From contig NZ_JAKNQH010000004.1 of the NCBI RefSeq assembly GCF_022662305.1, forward strand, positions 124,001 through 188,000: a DNA stretch of 64,000 bases. The letters run 5' to 3'. A program made the translations under genes and the position numbers. Under the pieces are notes generated by a model. The model was not told the DNA's origin. It worked only from the letters and a program-made list of their open reading frames with translations, and made no database searches. The DNA comes from Sphingomonas sp. BAUL-RG-20F-R05-02 (GTDB taxonomy: Bacteria > Pseudomonadota > Alphaproteobacteria > Sphingomonadales > Sphingomonadaceae). How positions within the stretch are numbered: position 1 is the first letter of the stretch; every line of letters begins with the position of its first letter. Shown here in pieces: positions 1-8,866 of the stretch.

Positions 1-121
1 CCCATGCCAAAGTCTGAACGCGAATTTAAGCAGCGTGGCGTCGGGTGTCGGCTACTTTAGGCATAGGCGTTTCGGCATCGCCCGAGCTGTCTTACCTGGC
101 GATAGTCCACGAGCGAGAACA

Positions 122-664
122 ATGGCCCATACCGAACTGTCTCTGGCGACCGCGTTGAAGCCTCTCTTAATACTGCTGGCCTTGGCAAACACCACCGCTT
201 GCGCCGCCGATCACATCACGCGCGATTACCGCTCGCAACCTGTCTTCGACGCCGCCAAATTCTTTGATGGTCACACCACCGGGCGCGGCACCCTCAAAGT
301 CATCTTTCACCGTGCCGAACGGACACTGGTCGACGGCAATGGCCATGTAGCGCCTGATCGCAGCATCATTCTCGACCAGACCGTACGCCGCGGCCGTCGC
401 GCGCCAACGCACCGGCGCTGGCAGCTACATCCCAACGGCCGAGACGGCTATACCGGCACGCTAACAGACGCAGCCGGACCGGTGACCGGAAGGGTGCTAG
501 GCAATCGCCTCCATCTTACATTTGTTATGAAGGGCGGGATACACGCTGAGCAATGGCTCTATCTCGATCCTAGCGGCAGGATCGCCAACAACGTCATGAC
601 CTTTCGCAAGCTCGGTGTGACGGTCGGCCGGCTTGATGAGACGATCACGCATGAGTCGCGCTGA
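122..664 (+). CDS. DUF3833 family protein, probably envelope-located
   Basis: The 180-residue product starts with a hydrophobic stretch (LLILLALANTTAC) that ends in a Cys, so it may be a lipoprotein, although TTAC is a poor lipobox. The body matches the DUF3833 pattern: a phenylalanine-rich FFDGHTTGRGTL opening, a YTGTLTD...G.V.G segment in the middle and a WLYLDPSGRIANNVMTFRKLGV end. Members are about 180 residues, so it looks complete. The function of the family is not known. I placed the start at the ATG at 122 rather than upstream because the extra N-terminus would put about 30 unrelated residues before the signal sequence. The next downstream gene is damaged, so no operon can be inferred. 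Confidence 0.7.
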   Translation: MAHTELSLATALKPLLILLALANTTACAADHITRDYRSQPVFDAAKFFDGHTTGRGTLKVIFHRAERTLVDGNGHVAPDRSIILDQTVRRGRRAPTHRRWQLHPNGRDGYTGTLTDAAGPVTGRVLGNRLHLTFVMKGGIHAEQWLYLDPSGRIANNVMTFRKLGVTVGRLDETITHESR

Positions 665-1110
665 TCCTACCGCCGCAGGGCCGCTTCCATGGTGCCACAA
701 GAAACCGAATGGTCGATCATGGTGAGCTGGTTCGGTTACCGTAATCTCGATTTTTCCGCGCGCCTGATCGCCCACAGCGAGCATCCCCGCATCGTCGGCG
801 CGATGGCACGAAGTTGCACGAGCTTGGATCTTTACGCATGAGGTGTCACAAAGGAGTCCTTCCCGCGGAAGTAACCGTAGCTGGTATGCTGGTGGGCTTA
901 CTTAGTGACCCGCTACACCACAGCTCACCTTGTAATAATTCACGAAGTTTCGCAATTTCCAATCTTCCAACGCTAAGTCTTCTTGTTAGACGCGTGTTGT
1001 GGTCTGCGAGCGATCGAACCGACGTTTTAATGTGTTCCAATCCTCCAGCACAAGTGCGCTACCGTCCGCACTCCTTGGGCGGTGCCCGCGAGCATGTAAG
1101 CCTGCGTAGG
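665..1110. other. Gap of about 445 bp with no convincing gene
   Basis: Part of this stretch (about 860-1030) is visibly lower in GC than the rest of the window. A 50-codon ORF at 689-841 (+) is the only small ORF of note and I do not recognise it. No terminator with a T-run, tRNA or EcfG-type promoter was seen. The promoter of the following glycosyltransferase gene probably lies in the AT-richer part, but I cannot place it. Confidence 0.4.
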
Positions 1111-2258
1111 ATGTCGTTATTTCTGGCCGTCGGCTATCTTGCGCTATTGATGTCGCTAATTGGCTCGGCCCTTCTATCATGGGCGGTATGGCTGTTCGAC
1201 GCTGCATCGCCCGGCCCGGCGGGTAAGGGTAGCTGCCCGTCGGTGACGATCTCAAGCCGCTGCATGGGACAGAGCCGCAGCTTGCAGCCAACCTCGCGAG
1301 TTTCATGCAGCAGGATTATGCCGGACCGGTCCAGTACCTGTTTGGCGTCCAGCGTGGCGACGACCCGGCAATTGCCGTGGTCGAGACTCTGCGCCGCCAG
1401 TGGCACAGCCGCGATATCGCGCTAGTGCTCGATGCGCGCGCCCACGGAACCAACGCCAAGGTGTGTAACCTCATTAATCTTCAAGAGCACGTCCAGCACG
1501 ATGTGGTGGTGATCAGCGACAGCGATATGGTGGTGGACCCGGATTATATCGGACACCTTATCGCGGTACTTGATCAGCCCGGCATTGGCGCGGTCTCGTG
1601 CCTGTATCGTGGCCGGGCGGATGCGGGCATCTGGTCGACGCTGGTGGCGATGGGGATCGATCTTCATTTCTTGCCATCGACGCTGATCGGTCTCGGCATT
1701 GGCCTTGCCCAGCCGTGCATGGGCTCGACCATCGCGATGCGGACCACCACCCTGGCTCAGATCGGCGGCTTTCACGCGGTGTGCGACATTCTGGCCGACG
1801 ATTATGCGATCGGCGAGGCGGTGCGGGCGCTGGGCCTTGAGGTCGCCGTGTCGCGCCGCTTGATCACGCACGCCTGCGCGGAGCCGAGCTTGGCAGCACT
1901 GGTCCGCCATGAGCTGCGCTGGAGCGCGACTATCGCCGGGATCGACCCCGGCGGCTTCGCCGGAAGCGTCGTCCTCCACCCGCTGCCGTTTGCGCTGATC
2001 TCGCTGGCGATCCTCGGCGGCCATCCATGGACCTGGGGGCCGGTAATGCTGGCGATCGGCGTTCGTGGCGCAATGTTAGCCCGGCTCGGCGGCCGCCCCG
2101 TGGCGCATCTTCTATTTATTCCCCTTCGCGACACGCTGTCCTTCGGGCTTTTTCTGGCGACGTTTTTCGTCCGCTCAGTTGATTGGCGTGGGCATCGGCT
2201 TACTATCCACGGTGGGCGGATCGTCGCCAATTCAGAGGTACATCACCAGGACGCGTGA
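1111..2258 (+). pseudogene. hpnI: HpnI/ceramide-glucosyltransferase-like family 2/21 glycosyltransferase, frameshifted
   Basis: Two overlapping frames together make one 382-residue glycosyltransferase. The first (from ATG 1111) gives a membrane anchor MSLFLAVGYLALLMSLIGSA and then PSVTI. The second resumes with LKPLHGTEPQLAANLASF and runs to 2258. The join is at about 1248-1252, where one missing base (probably a C in the run reading gtgacgatctcaag) breaks the frame. The second frame has a TAG at 1230, so it cannot be translated alone from a far upstream start. Downstream are the GT21 signatures: ISDSDM (DxD), ILADDYA (D3), RHELRW ((Q/R)xxRW), then C-terminal membrane helices. HpnI-type enzymes add a sugar to hopanoid side chains; related GT21 enzymes glycosylate ceramide, which sphingomonads use in place of LPS. 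No other hpn gene is adjacent, so the substrate is open. It could be a sequencing error rather than a real pseudogene. Confidence 0.72.
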
Positions 2259-2457
2259 TAAGGAAGCGGCGCTCCGCTTCGTACAGAAGCGCTGTAGCGC
2301 CATAGCTCCCCGGAGGCGGTACCATCGACGGGCTGCGTTCCTACCGCGCTGCTATGAACGTGCTAGATTCTGCCGAGAATCAGGAGATCCGCCGCTGGGC
2401 GAACCGTGAATTGGTATTTATTTGACGAAGTGCGGCGCAAGTGGCGAAGCGTCCCTC

Positions 2458-3135
2458 GTGACGCACATCCTCCTCATAGAAGACGACGCTGGCACTGCGA
2501 ACGAGATCATGCTTGAACTCGCCGACAACGGCTATGTGGTCACGCATCGCACGCTCGCCGCCGAAGGGCTGGCAACCGCGCAAACCGAGCATGTCGATTT
2601 GCTGATCGTTGATCGCCAGCTACCCGACGGCGAAGGGCTTGACCTGATCGCGCAGCTACGCTCGGAAGGTCGTCGCACACCTGCGCTGGTGCTAAGTGCG
2701 CTGGGTAGCCTCGATGATCGTGTCCGGGGGCTGCGCGTCGGTGGAGACGACTACCTCCCCAAGCCGTTTGCATTGATCGAGCTGCTTGCCCGTGTCGGTG
2801 CGCTGCTGCGCAGACCAAACGAGACACGTGACACGCGCCTGATCGTCGGGCCGCTCGATCTCGACTTGCTCGCGACGACTGCAACCCGCGCCGGTCGCGC
2901 GCTTGAGTTGCTGCCGCGCGAGCTTAAGCTGCTCGACTATCTCGTGCGCCGACCGGGCGAGATCGTGACACGCTCGATGCTCCTTCAGGACGTGTGGGGC
3001 TATACTTTCGAACCCAACAGCAACGTGGTCGACGTCCACATGGGTCGTCTGCGCCGCAAGGTCGATGCTGACGGCGAGGTTCAGCTGATCCGCAACGTAC
3101 GTGGCCGTGGCTATGTTTTCGACGTTCCGGACTGA
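2458..3135 (+). CDS. OmpR/PhoB-family response regulator
   Basis: This is a 225-residue two-domain regulator. The receiver domain (residues 1-115) has the acidic pocket IEDD, the phosphoacceptor Asp52 in IVDRQLPDGEG, the switch Ser in VLSAL and the conserved Lys in LPKPF. The C-terminal winged helix (about 130-222) has RELKLLDYLVRRPGEIVTR and ends in VRGRGYVFDV. I chose the GTG at 2458 because it starts at VTHILLIEDD, the usual receiver N-terminus; an ATG at 2422 would add 12 unrelated residues. The gene overlaps the sensor kinase gene that follows, so the pair is translationally coupled. The regulated genes are unknown. Confidence 0.92.
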   Translation: MTHILLIEDDAGTANEIMLELADNGYVVTHRTLAAEGLATAQTEHVDLLIVDRQLPDGEGLDLIAQLRSEGRRTPALVLSALGSLDDRVRGLRVGGDDYLPKPFALIELLARVGALLRRPNETRDTRLIVGPLDLDLLATTATRAGRALELLPRELKLLDYLVRRPGEIVTRSMLLQDVWGYTFEPNSNVVDVHMGRLRRKVDADGEVQLIRNVRGRGYVFDVPD

Positions 3136-4507
3136 TCCGCGCGCCCGTTCGACGCTGCGCTGGGGCGGGGCGATCGCCGCGCTTCTCGTAGCGCAGTCGC
3201 TGCTGCTCGCGGCGCTGTTCTGGGCGCTCGCGACGCAAGCTAATGTGCGCGAGGCGGAGGCGGGTTTCCGTGCCGATTGCCGCGGCTATGCCGCTATGGC
3301 GCCCGCGGAACGGCTGGAGGAGATCGGCGAGGCGCTGACTAGGGACATCCATCGCGATCGCTTCCTGGCGTTGTTCAGGGCTAATGGCGGGTTGCTCATT
3401 GGCAACGTTGCTCGCGTACCGCGCGCCGCCCCGACCCAGGGATCGGCAGTGCTACCGGTAGAGCCGACACAACTGCCGGGTAAGACCAGCGACACGGCAC
3501 GCCTCGTCGTCTGCGCGTTGCCGGATGGTACGCGCTTGCTGACCGGAATTGATCTCGACGACATCGATCATGCCGATCAGGTCGTCGAACGCGCGTTGTT
3601 GCTCGGGCTTGTGCCCGGAGTGCTGATCGCGATCGGCTTCGGCCTTAGCGCGGGCCGGCGTGCGGCACGTCAGGTGGACGCGGTACGACAATTGACCGCC
3701 CGCATCGCCGAAGGCAATCTGCGCGATCGTTTGCCAGTGCCGGCACGACCGGACAGCTTTGGTCTGCTGTGCGCGCACATCAACACCATGCTCGATCGCA
3801 TCGAGCGGCTGGTTGGCGAAGTCCGCGGGGTCGGTGACGATATAGCGCATCAGCTTCGCACGCCGCTGACCCGGCTTCGCGCGCGGATTGAGCGGGCGAT
3901 GGGCGACGCGGCCGATCGTTCCGCCTTCGGCCAGGCGGCGGCGGATTCGCTGACTGAGATCGACAAGCTGCTAGGTATGACGGCGGCGTTGTTGCGCATT
4001 CGCGAACTGGGCGACCATGCCCGACGCAGCCGGTTCACCTCCGTCGATCTCGCCCGTTTGATCGAGGACGCCTGCGAACTGCACCGCCCTGGCGCCGAGG
4101 ATGAGGGCGCCGCGCTACGCTGCCGGATCGAGGCGCCCGCAACGATGGATGGCGACGCTGACCTGCTGATGGAGGCAATCTCGAACCTCATCGATAACGC
4201 GATCAAGTTCGGGCCGGTCGGCGGCGAGGTCGGCGTGGTGCTGTCGATCGAGCATGGGGCTCCAACGATCACCGTCTCAGATCAGGGCGCGGGAGTACCC
4301 TCAGCTGAGCGACCGCTGGTCACACAACGTTTCTATCGCGGCCGGCATGACCACGATGGGGTCGGCCTTGGGCTAAGCCTCGTCAATGCTATTGCCGAGT
4401 TGCATGGCATGGAGCTGCGCTTTGCCGATGCTGCTAGTGCTGTGTCGCTGGCCTGCCGCACCTCCGTTGTGTCTCGCGGCATGCCGCTCGACCCGCATCT
4501 TCGATGA
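3113..4507 (+). CDS. Membrane sensor histidine kinase, partner of the preceding regulator
   Basis: This 464-residue kinase has a first membrane helix at about residues 15-43, a periplasmic sensor region of about 120 residues, a second helix near 165-180, a HAMP segment, a dimerisation helix with the phosphorylated His in DDIAHQLRTPLTRLR (about His246), and an ATPase domain with N box NLIDNAIKF, G1 VSDQGAGVP and G2 GVGLGLSLV. All catalytic motifs are present. The sensor region has one Cys in FRADCRGYAAM and another in LVVCALPDG, which might form a disulfide. The ATG at 3113 lies inside the end of the regulator gene (22-bp overlap); a GTG at 3101 is also possible. The stimulus cannot be read from the sequence. 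Confidence 0.9.
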   Translation: MFSTFRTDPRARSTLRWGGAIAALLVAQSLLLAALFWALATQANVREAEAGFRADCRGYAAMAPAERLEEIGEALTRDIHRDRFLALFRANGGLLIGNVARVPRAAPTQGSAVLPVEPTQLPGKTSDTARLVVCALPDGTRLLTGIDLDDIDHADQVVERALLLGLVPGVLIAIGFGLSAGRRAARQVDAVRQLTARIAEGNLRDRLPVPARPDSFGLLCAHINTMLDRIERLVGEVRGVGDDIAHQLRTPLTRLRARIERAMGDAADRSAFGQAAADSLTEIDKLLGMTAALLRIRELGDHARRSRFTSVDLARLIEDACELHRPGAEDEGAALRCRIEAPATMDGDADLLMEAISNLIDNAIKFGPVGGEVGVVLSIEHGAPTITVSDQGAGVPSAERPLVTQRFYRGRHDHDGVGLGLSLVNAIAELHGMELRFADAASAVSLACRTSVVSRGMPLDPHLR

Positions 4508-4653
4508 CAGAGACTAGCTCGACGCACGCTATCGCCCAGCCTGTGGCGGAACAATCGCTGCGGGCGATGTCGGCGCAGTCCGACGTCGCGCGTGCCACGC
4601 TCGGCACCCTGCTCCGCATACACCTGACATATCTGTGACGTCACCAACGACGC

Positions 4654-5279
4654 TTGTCGCCCGCGCAGCCTAGCCGCTGCACTGAGCTGATCCAGCGCCG
4701 CAAACTGGTCGATCGAGATCCTCGTATCGCACTTCTAACAGACAAGCTGGGGGTCAAGCAGACAGGCGCCGTGCGCAGCGGGGATGAAGACTGGAGCGCG
4801 GTGCGGCGCGCGGCGGCGGCATGGATGCGGCGTCCTTATGGTCGGTGGCTGGACGAATGGGGCTACGTGATGTGCCCCGCGGGCTGCTGATCGAACCGTT
4901 CATCGGCACCGCGCACAAGCTGCCGATCGATTACAAGCTCTACGTTTTCAACGGCCGCGTCGAGGCGACCCAGGTCCATGTCGAGCGCGAGCAGGGGCAG
5001 CGATAGACGATGTACGACCGAAGCTGGCACAGGCTGTCGACCGACGACGATCGCGCTGGTGTCAAAACGCCCGCGACCTTGGCGGACATGATCGCGGGCG
5101 CGGAGATCCTAGGGTCGACCTCCGACTTTGTGCATGTCGACCTCTACGATATCGATGGAGCTCAAAGGTTTGGCGAGCTGACCTTTTATCTTGGGTCAGG
5201 CCTCGCTCCTTTTGATCCACCACAATTAGACGATTCGCTAGGTCGATGCTGGCTGATGCCGTCAAATCGTCTCACGTAA
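4654..5279 (+). pseudogene. TupA-like ATP-grasp protein, degraded
   Basis: Three pieces in two frames line up with one TupA-like ATP-grasp protein, a family found with polysaccharide and glycosylation genes. Piece 1 (4654-about 4868) reads RRKLVDRDPRIALLTDKLGV, then jumps to a segment ending RRPYGRWLDEWGY, so the middle of the nucleotide-binding domain (normally about 40-50 residues) is missing. A one-base deletion at about 4868-4870 shifts the frame to LRDVPRGLLIEPFIG and DYKLYVFNGRVEATQVHV. A TAG at 5004-5006 then replaces the Trp expected before TMYDRSWHRL. The last piece has the family ending ELTFYLGSGLAPFDPPQ. With three independent lesions this is a true pseudogene and not a single sequencing error. 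Confidence 0.75.
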
Positions 5280-5428
5280 GCAGCGATCAATGACCAGGCA
5301 CAATGTCGCCTGGGACGTAGCAGCCTGCAGATGATAGGAAAGGAACTATTGTCGCATACAATCCGCAAGCTGACGCGTTTGTTCTCGCGGCACCCGATCC
5401 GGACCCGGACTGTAGCTACCTGCCGCTC

Positions 5429-5758
5429 TTGCTCATCCCGGCCCTTCTACTCATCATTTGGTTTGGCAGCATTCCACAAATCAAGCGGTATATGAATGAC
5501 ATAAAGACCGGGCCGTTCGAGGATCGCGCAAAGGCTGATCGCCGAAAGGTTGATGCACATGAGTTGGCTGCTGAATTAAAAAGGGAATGCCTGCAAATCG
5601 GCGGGAGCGGTCCGACTGCTTTTCTTCCCGATAGCCGCAGGTCGGCTTTTGAGCGACCCGTGCGGCGCAAAAGCTTTGGAATGCCCTTGTCTGGTGGATT
5701 GCGGAAGGACGGCTTTGCCAACAGAAAAGTCGATTGCGGACGTTCGGTGTCAGCGTAG
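5429..5758 (+). CDS. Hypothetical single-pass membrane protein
   Basis: I do not recognise this 109-residue product. It has one membrane helix at the N-terminus (ALLLIIWFGSIP), followed by a charged, likely cytoplasmic region KRYMNDIKTGPFEDRAKADR. The TTG start at 5429 is the first codon usable by standard rules, but the frame is open back to about 5321 and reads AYNPQADAFVLAAPDPDPD just upstream. A good ribosome-binding sequence (aggaaagga, 5336-5344) sits a few bases before an ATT at 5348, so translation may start there with an unusual codon, giving about 136 residues. The gene lies in a decayed neighbourhood and may itself be a remnant. Confidence 0.35.
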   Translation: MLIPALLLIIWFGSIPQIKRYMNDIKTGPFEDRAKADRRKVDAHELAAELKRECLQIGGSGPTAFLPDSRRSAFERPVRRKSFGMPLSGGLRKDGFANRKVDCGRSVSA

Positions 5759-5767
5759 GTTATCGCA

Positions 5768-6364
5768 ATGAGCGACCAACCGATGCTGACCACAATCAAT
5801 GGATCTATGCTGGCGGAAGCGTTCTCTGCGGACCATCGCCAAGAGGCACTATCCGCCGGTAATGGTGTTGCTCGACTCCTTGCTCGGCGTCAGTGGACAG
5901 AGCGCTTTACGGTCCAAGTCGATGGACAAAGTGTACTCATCCCGGCGCGGCTGCACTTCGCCTCCGACCGGCTTGGGATTGCTGACAGCGATACAGCGTG
6001 GCGTTTTGCTCGCGCGTTGCAGACCCGGAGCAATGACGGGTTCGAGCGTCAACGCGCCGCCCGCGATGTAATGGCCGATTTGCAGCCTTGGGCCGTTCCG
6101 TTCATCGTGGCCCTCATCGGCGAGTACATCGTCGAAATTCTGGACGACATTTATAGTGCGCTTACACTCCTCGATGCTCAGACGGTTGCTGCTTTCATTG
6201 TCCAGAATGAAGCATACTGGAACACGACTAAACGCCGGGTAATGAGCTATTGGGACGTATATTATCGATGGCGGCGCGGTAGCCGAACGCGTCACTCTTA
6301 CCGCCGCGACGAGTATGTTGGCTTCAAGCTAATTGACCGACTCGAGGCGGCGGCTATCGGGTAA
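5768..6364 (+). CDS. Hypothetical protein, 198 aa
   Basis: I do not recognise this family. The product is soluble by composition, without signal peptide or clear membrane helix, though residues around WAVPFIVALIGEYIVEIL are hydrophobic. The C-terminal third is rich in Arg and Tyr (YWDVYYRWRRGSRTRHSYRR) and could bind nucleic acid or membrane lipid; that is a guess. It begins 10 bp after the preceding small ORF on the same strand, so the two may be co-transcribed. No strong Shine-Dalgarno precedes the ATG. Composition suggests a real coding frame, as there is no long competing ORF on the other strand. Confidence 0.5.
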   Translation: MSDQPMLTTINGSMLAEAFSADHRQEALSAGNGVARLLARRQWTERFTVQVDGQSVLIPARLHFASDRLGIADSDTAWRFARALQTRSNDGFERQRAARDVMADLQPWAVPFIVALIGEYIVEILDDIYSALTLLDAQTVAAFIVQNEAYWNTTKRRVMSYWDVYYRWRRGSRTRHSYRRDEYVGFKLIDRLEAAAIG

Positions 6365-6500
6365 GCCAATCCCCGCCCAGGACGGCGAGAAATGGGCGCT
6401 TTCAGTCTGTCAGCTTTTTGGCTCAGAGCTGAGCGCGAAGCCACTTACGTTTACGGCCTGTTCCCTTCACCCGCTCCATCCTTTTCACTCCTTGCTCGCC

Positions 6501-8186
6501 TTAGTCGCGGCGGCCTTGCGCGAACGGTCCGATCATCGTGCCGACGAATCCGCCCGCGCTGGCGGTGCTGAGGTTGGTGGCGTCTACGCCGGTGGCGACC
6601 GGCACCCACCGTGCGCCTTGTGCATAAGCGAAATCGTAATGACCGCCATGTGCGGCGATACGCATGCGTACTGCGCCCGCGGGCAACGGGTGCTCAGCGA
6701 TGGTTACGCCGTCGCGCGGGTCCTGCTTGCCGGCTCGGCGTGCCACCCGGATCATGTCTCGGCCATCATGTCGCGTGAGTGCGATTGTCAGAAAGAAGTC
6801 GTCATTCTGCAGCGCGGCGAGACCGGCCATCTCGCCCTCATGTGGCGTGAAACGCAGTGCCGTCGTGATGGTGGCGTCAGCATTTTGCTGGCGTCGGGCG
6901 ACGAACGCGGGCCGCCCGAAATCGCCGAGCCCGTCGCGTCCCGGCGTCAGCGTAAGCGCACCGCCTGCGGGCTGAACCGGCGCACCACGCATCGCCATCC
7001 ATTCGAGCCCGAGACGCGGGGTGCTGAAATCGTCACGCGCGGTGAAACTGCCGGTTAGCGGTGGCGCGCTCACGTCCGTGGCCGGCAGCGGTGCCGGCAG
7101 GGTCGTCGGTACCGCCTTGCCGCGCGGCAGGATCACCGGCCACCCGCCTTGCCAGGAAACCGGCAGCAGGAAGGTCTCGCGTCCGGTATTGTAGAAATCC
7201 GCCGCATAGGGCCGCGTACCGAGGAATACCGACCACCAGCGTCCGTCCGGCAGTTGCACCAGATCGGCATGGCCGGTCGCGCTGATCGGCGCGGAGCGAG
7301 CGGCGGGCAGATCGCGTTGCGTCAGGATCGGGTTGATCGCGGGCGGGGCGGGGCGGTACGGCCCATCTACCGTATCGGCGCGGAACACCACCTCGCTGTG
7401 ATTGACGCTGGTGCCGCCCTCCGCCGCCATTAGATAGTATTTGCCGTCAACCTTGTAGAGGTGCGGCCCCTCGATCCAGACCGGTTTGGCGGCGGGATCG
7501 ACACCGCCATCGACGATCATCTTCGCGTTGCCGAGCATCTTCATCGTGACCGGATCGAACTGCTCGATCCAGATCGCGCGATGGCCCTCGTAGCGGGGGG
7601 TGCCTGCAGGCGCGCGGTTGTTGACCAGCCAGGCGCGGCCGTCCTCGTCGAAGAACAGCGCCGGGTCGATCCCCTCCACGCTTTTCAACCACACCGGGTC
7701 GGACCACGGCCCGGCCGGGTTGGTCGCGGTGATGACGAAGTTGCCACCGCAATCGACACAGGTGTTGACGATGTAGAAGCGACCGTTGTGATGGCTGATC
7801 GCCGACGCGAACACGCCGCGCGACATACCGAGCTTGCCGAAATCGAGTTGCGCCGACTTGCCCGGACCGGCGCGGGCGATCGCGTTGCCGATCTGCCGCC
7901 AGTGGATCAGATCGCGGCTATGAAAGACCGGGATCCCGGGGAACCACGAGAAGGTCGAGGTCACCAGGTAGTAATCGCTACCGACGCGTACGATGCTTGG
8001 GTCGGAATAGAAACCGGAGAGGATCGGGTTGTGAAACTGCCCAGCCGGAGGCGCTGCGCCATCCTCATTGCGATATTCGACCCAATCGAACCTGGCGCCG
8101 CCTGGCTGCGCAACGGGGGCTGCGGCGGTCAGCGTTGCAAGGGCGGCGGCGACTAATGCCACGGCCACCGGAATGTTAGCTTTCAT
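6501..8186 (-). CDS. Secreted glycoside hydrolase family 43 (beta-xylosidase/arabinofuranosidase type)
   Basis: The 561-residue protein has a signal peptide (MKANIPVAVALVAAALATLTAAA) followed by a five-bladed GH43 domain at about residues 45-370. The three catalytic acids are in place: the base Asp in FYSDPSIVRVG, the pKa-modulating Asp in EGIDPALFFDEDG and the acid Glu in WIEGPHLYKVDG. Residues from about 385 to the end form a beta-sandwich of the kind found at the C-terminus of GH43 xylosidases (DDFSTPRLGLEWMAMRG). It should release xylose or arabinose from plant hemicellulose oligomers in the periplasm or outside. The gene is solitary: no transporter, isomerase or other hydrolase lies next to it, so its regulation and exact substrate are unclear. 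Confidence 0.88.
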   Translation of the reverse strand: MKANIPVAVALVAAALATLTAAAPVAQPGGARFDWVEYRNEDGAAPPAGQFHNPILSGFYSDPSIVRVGSDYYLVTSTFSWFPGIPVFHSRDLIHWRQIGNAIARAGPGKSAQLDFGKLGMSRGVFASAISHHNGRFYIVNTCVDCGGNFVITATNPAGPWSDPVWLKSVEGIDPALFFDEDGRAWLVNNRAPAGTPRYEGHRAIWIEQFDPVTMKMLGNAKMIVDGGVDPAAKPVWIEGPHLYKVDGKYYLMAAEGGTSVNHSEVVFRADTVDGPYRPAPPAINPILTQRDLPAARSAPISATGHADLVQLPDGRWWSVFLGTRPYAADFYNTGRETFLLPVSWQGGWPVILPRGKAVPTTLPAPLPATDVSAPPLTGSFTARDDFSTPRLGLEWMAMRGAPVQPAGGALTLTPGRDGLGDFGRPAFVARRQQNADATITTALRFTPHEGEMAGLAALQNDDFFLTIALTRHDGRDMIRVARRAGKQDPRDGVTIAEHPLPAGAVRMRIAAHGGHYDFAYAQGARWVPVATGVDATNLSTASAGGFVGTMIGPFAQGRRD

Positions 8187-8272
8187 CGCTCCCGCCTCTC
8201 CTGCATCCCGCCGTGTGTTTGGGCGTCGATGCAGGACGTGGTAACGCTATCACCCGAAGCTGTCGAGGAGGG

Positions 8273-8659
8273 TTACTGTTTGTCCGGGACGGGTTCGTCG
8301 TCACCGGTGATCGCCTGATCGAGCGGGAAACCGTCGCCACCCGCATCATCGCTTGAAAAGTCCTCACCGCTATTGCCGCCGCCGGCACCGGCGCCGCTAC
8401 CGTGTACCGCGCCGGTCGCATAGTCGAACGAGGCGCGCTTCCCGTTGTCGGGCAGGATCGTGTCGGCGCTGCGATCGTCTGGCTTCGATATGCCTTCGCT
8501 GGTGCTCTCGTTCATGGCACGGACGCCTGCGTGGCGCTGGCTGTCATATTCCTGGCCAGAATAGCCGGGGCCGTTACCCAGCGCGCTATCCTGAACGTCG
8601 ATGTCATGATCGGCAATCGCAGCGCCTTTGGGTGGGTTAGGGATCGTGTCTTTCGGCAT
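8273..8659 (-). CDS. Small acidic, probably disordered hypothetical protein
   Basis: The 128-residue product starts MPKDTIPNPPKGAAIADHD and is rich in Gly, Asp, Ser and Pro, with a glycine run GSGAGAGGGNSGED near the C-terminus. There is no signal peptide, helix or known domain. Hydrophilic low-complexity proteins like this are common among stress-induced genes of sphingomonads, and the divergent neighbour (DUF4142) has a stress-type promoter, but no EcfG -35/-10 pair is visible in front of this gene. A Shine-Dalgarno (AGGAGAT on the minus strand) precedes the ATG. No function is assigned. Confidence 0.6.
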   Translation of the reverse strand: MPKDTIPNPPKGAAIADHDIDVQDSALGNGPGYSGQEYDSQRHAGVRAMNESTSEGISKPDDRSADTILPDNGKRASFDYATGAVHGSGAGAGGGNSGEDFSSDDAGGDGFPLDQAITGDDEPVPDKQ

Positions 8660-8789
8660 TCTTCATCTCCTTATGCATGTTCAACGCAGGATCGCGCCTG
8701 CCGGTCGCACTCTGAGGCATCGAGATGCATGTTTTCCCAGCGCTGTACGCAGCTTGATTTCAATCAGGCAGATTATCCGAGGCGTTCCC

Positions 8790-8814
8790 GGAACTGCCGG
8801 CCCCGCCAAACGCT
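8790..8814 (+). promoter_or_regulatory. Candidate EcfG-type promoter (imperfect)
   Basis: GGAAC at 8790-8794 is followed after 16 bp by CGCT at 8811-8814, one base from the CGTT -10 of the general-stress sigma factor. Transcription would start near 8822, leaving a leader of about 45 nt before the DUF4142 gene. Confidence 0.45.
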
Positions 8815-8866
8815 CCGCTGCCAAGATCTCGCCGGTCGTTTCCGGCTAATCTTGAGGAGACTATAG

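Noticed and set aside
689..841. 50-codon ORF after the DUF3833 gene
   Set aside because: No recognisable motif, no Shine-Dalgarno, and composition not clearly coding.
2317..2424. Fragment reading like a protein C-terminus (RRWANRELVFI)
   Set aside because: Only about 35 residues and no match that I can name; might be a gene relic but unsupported.
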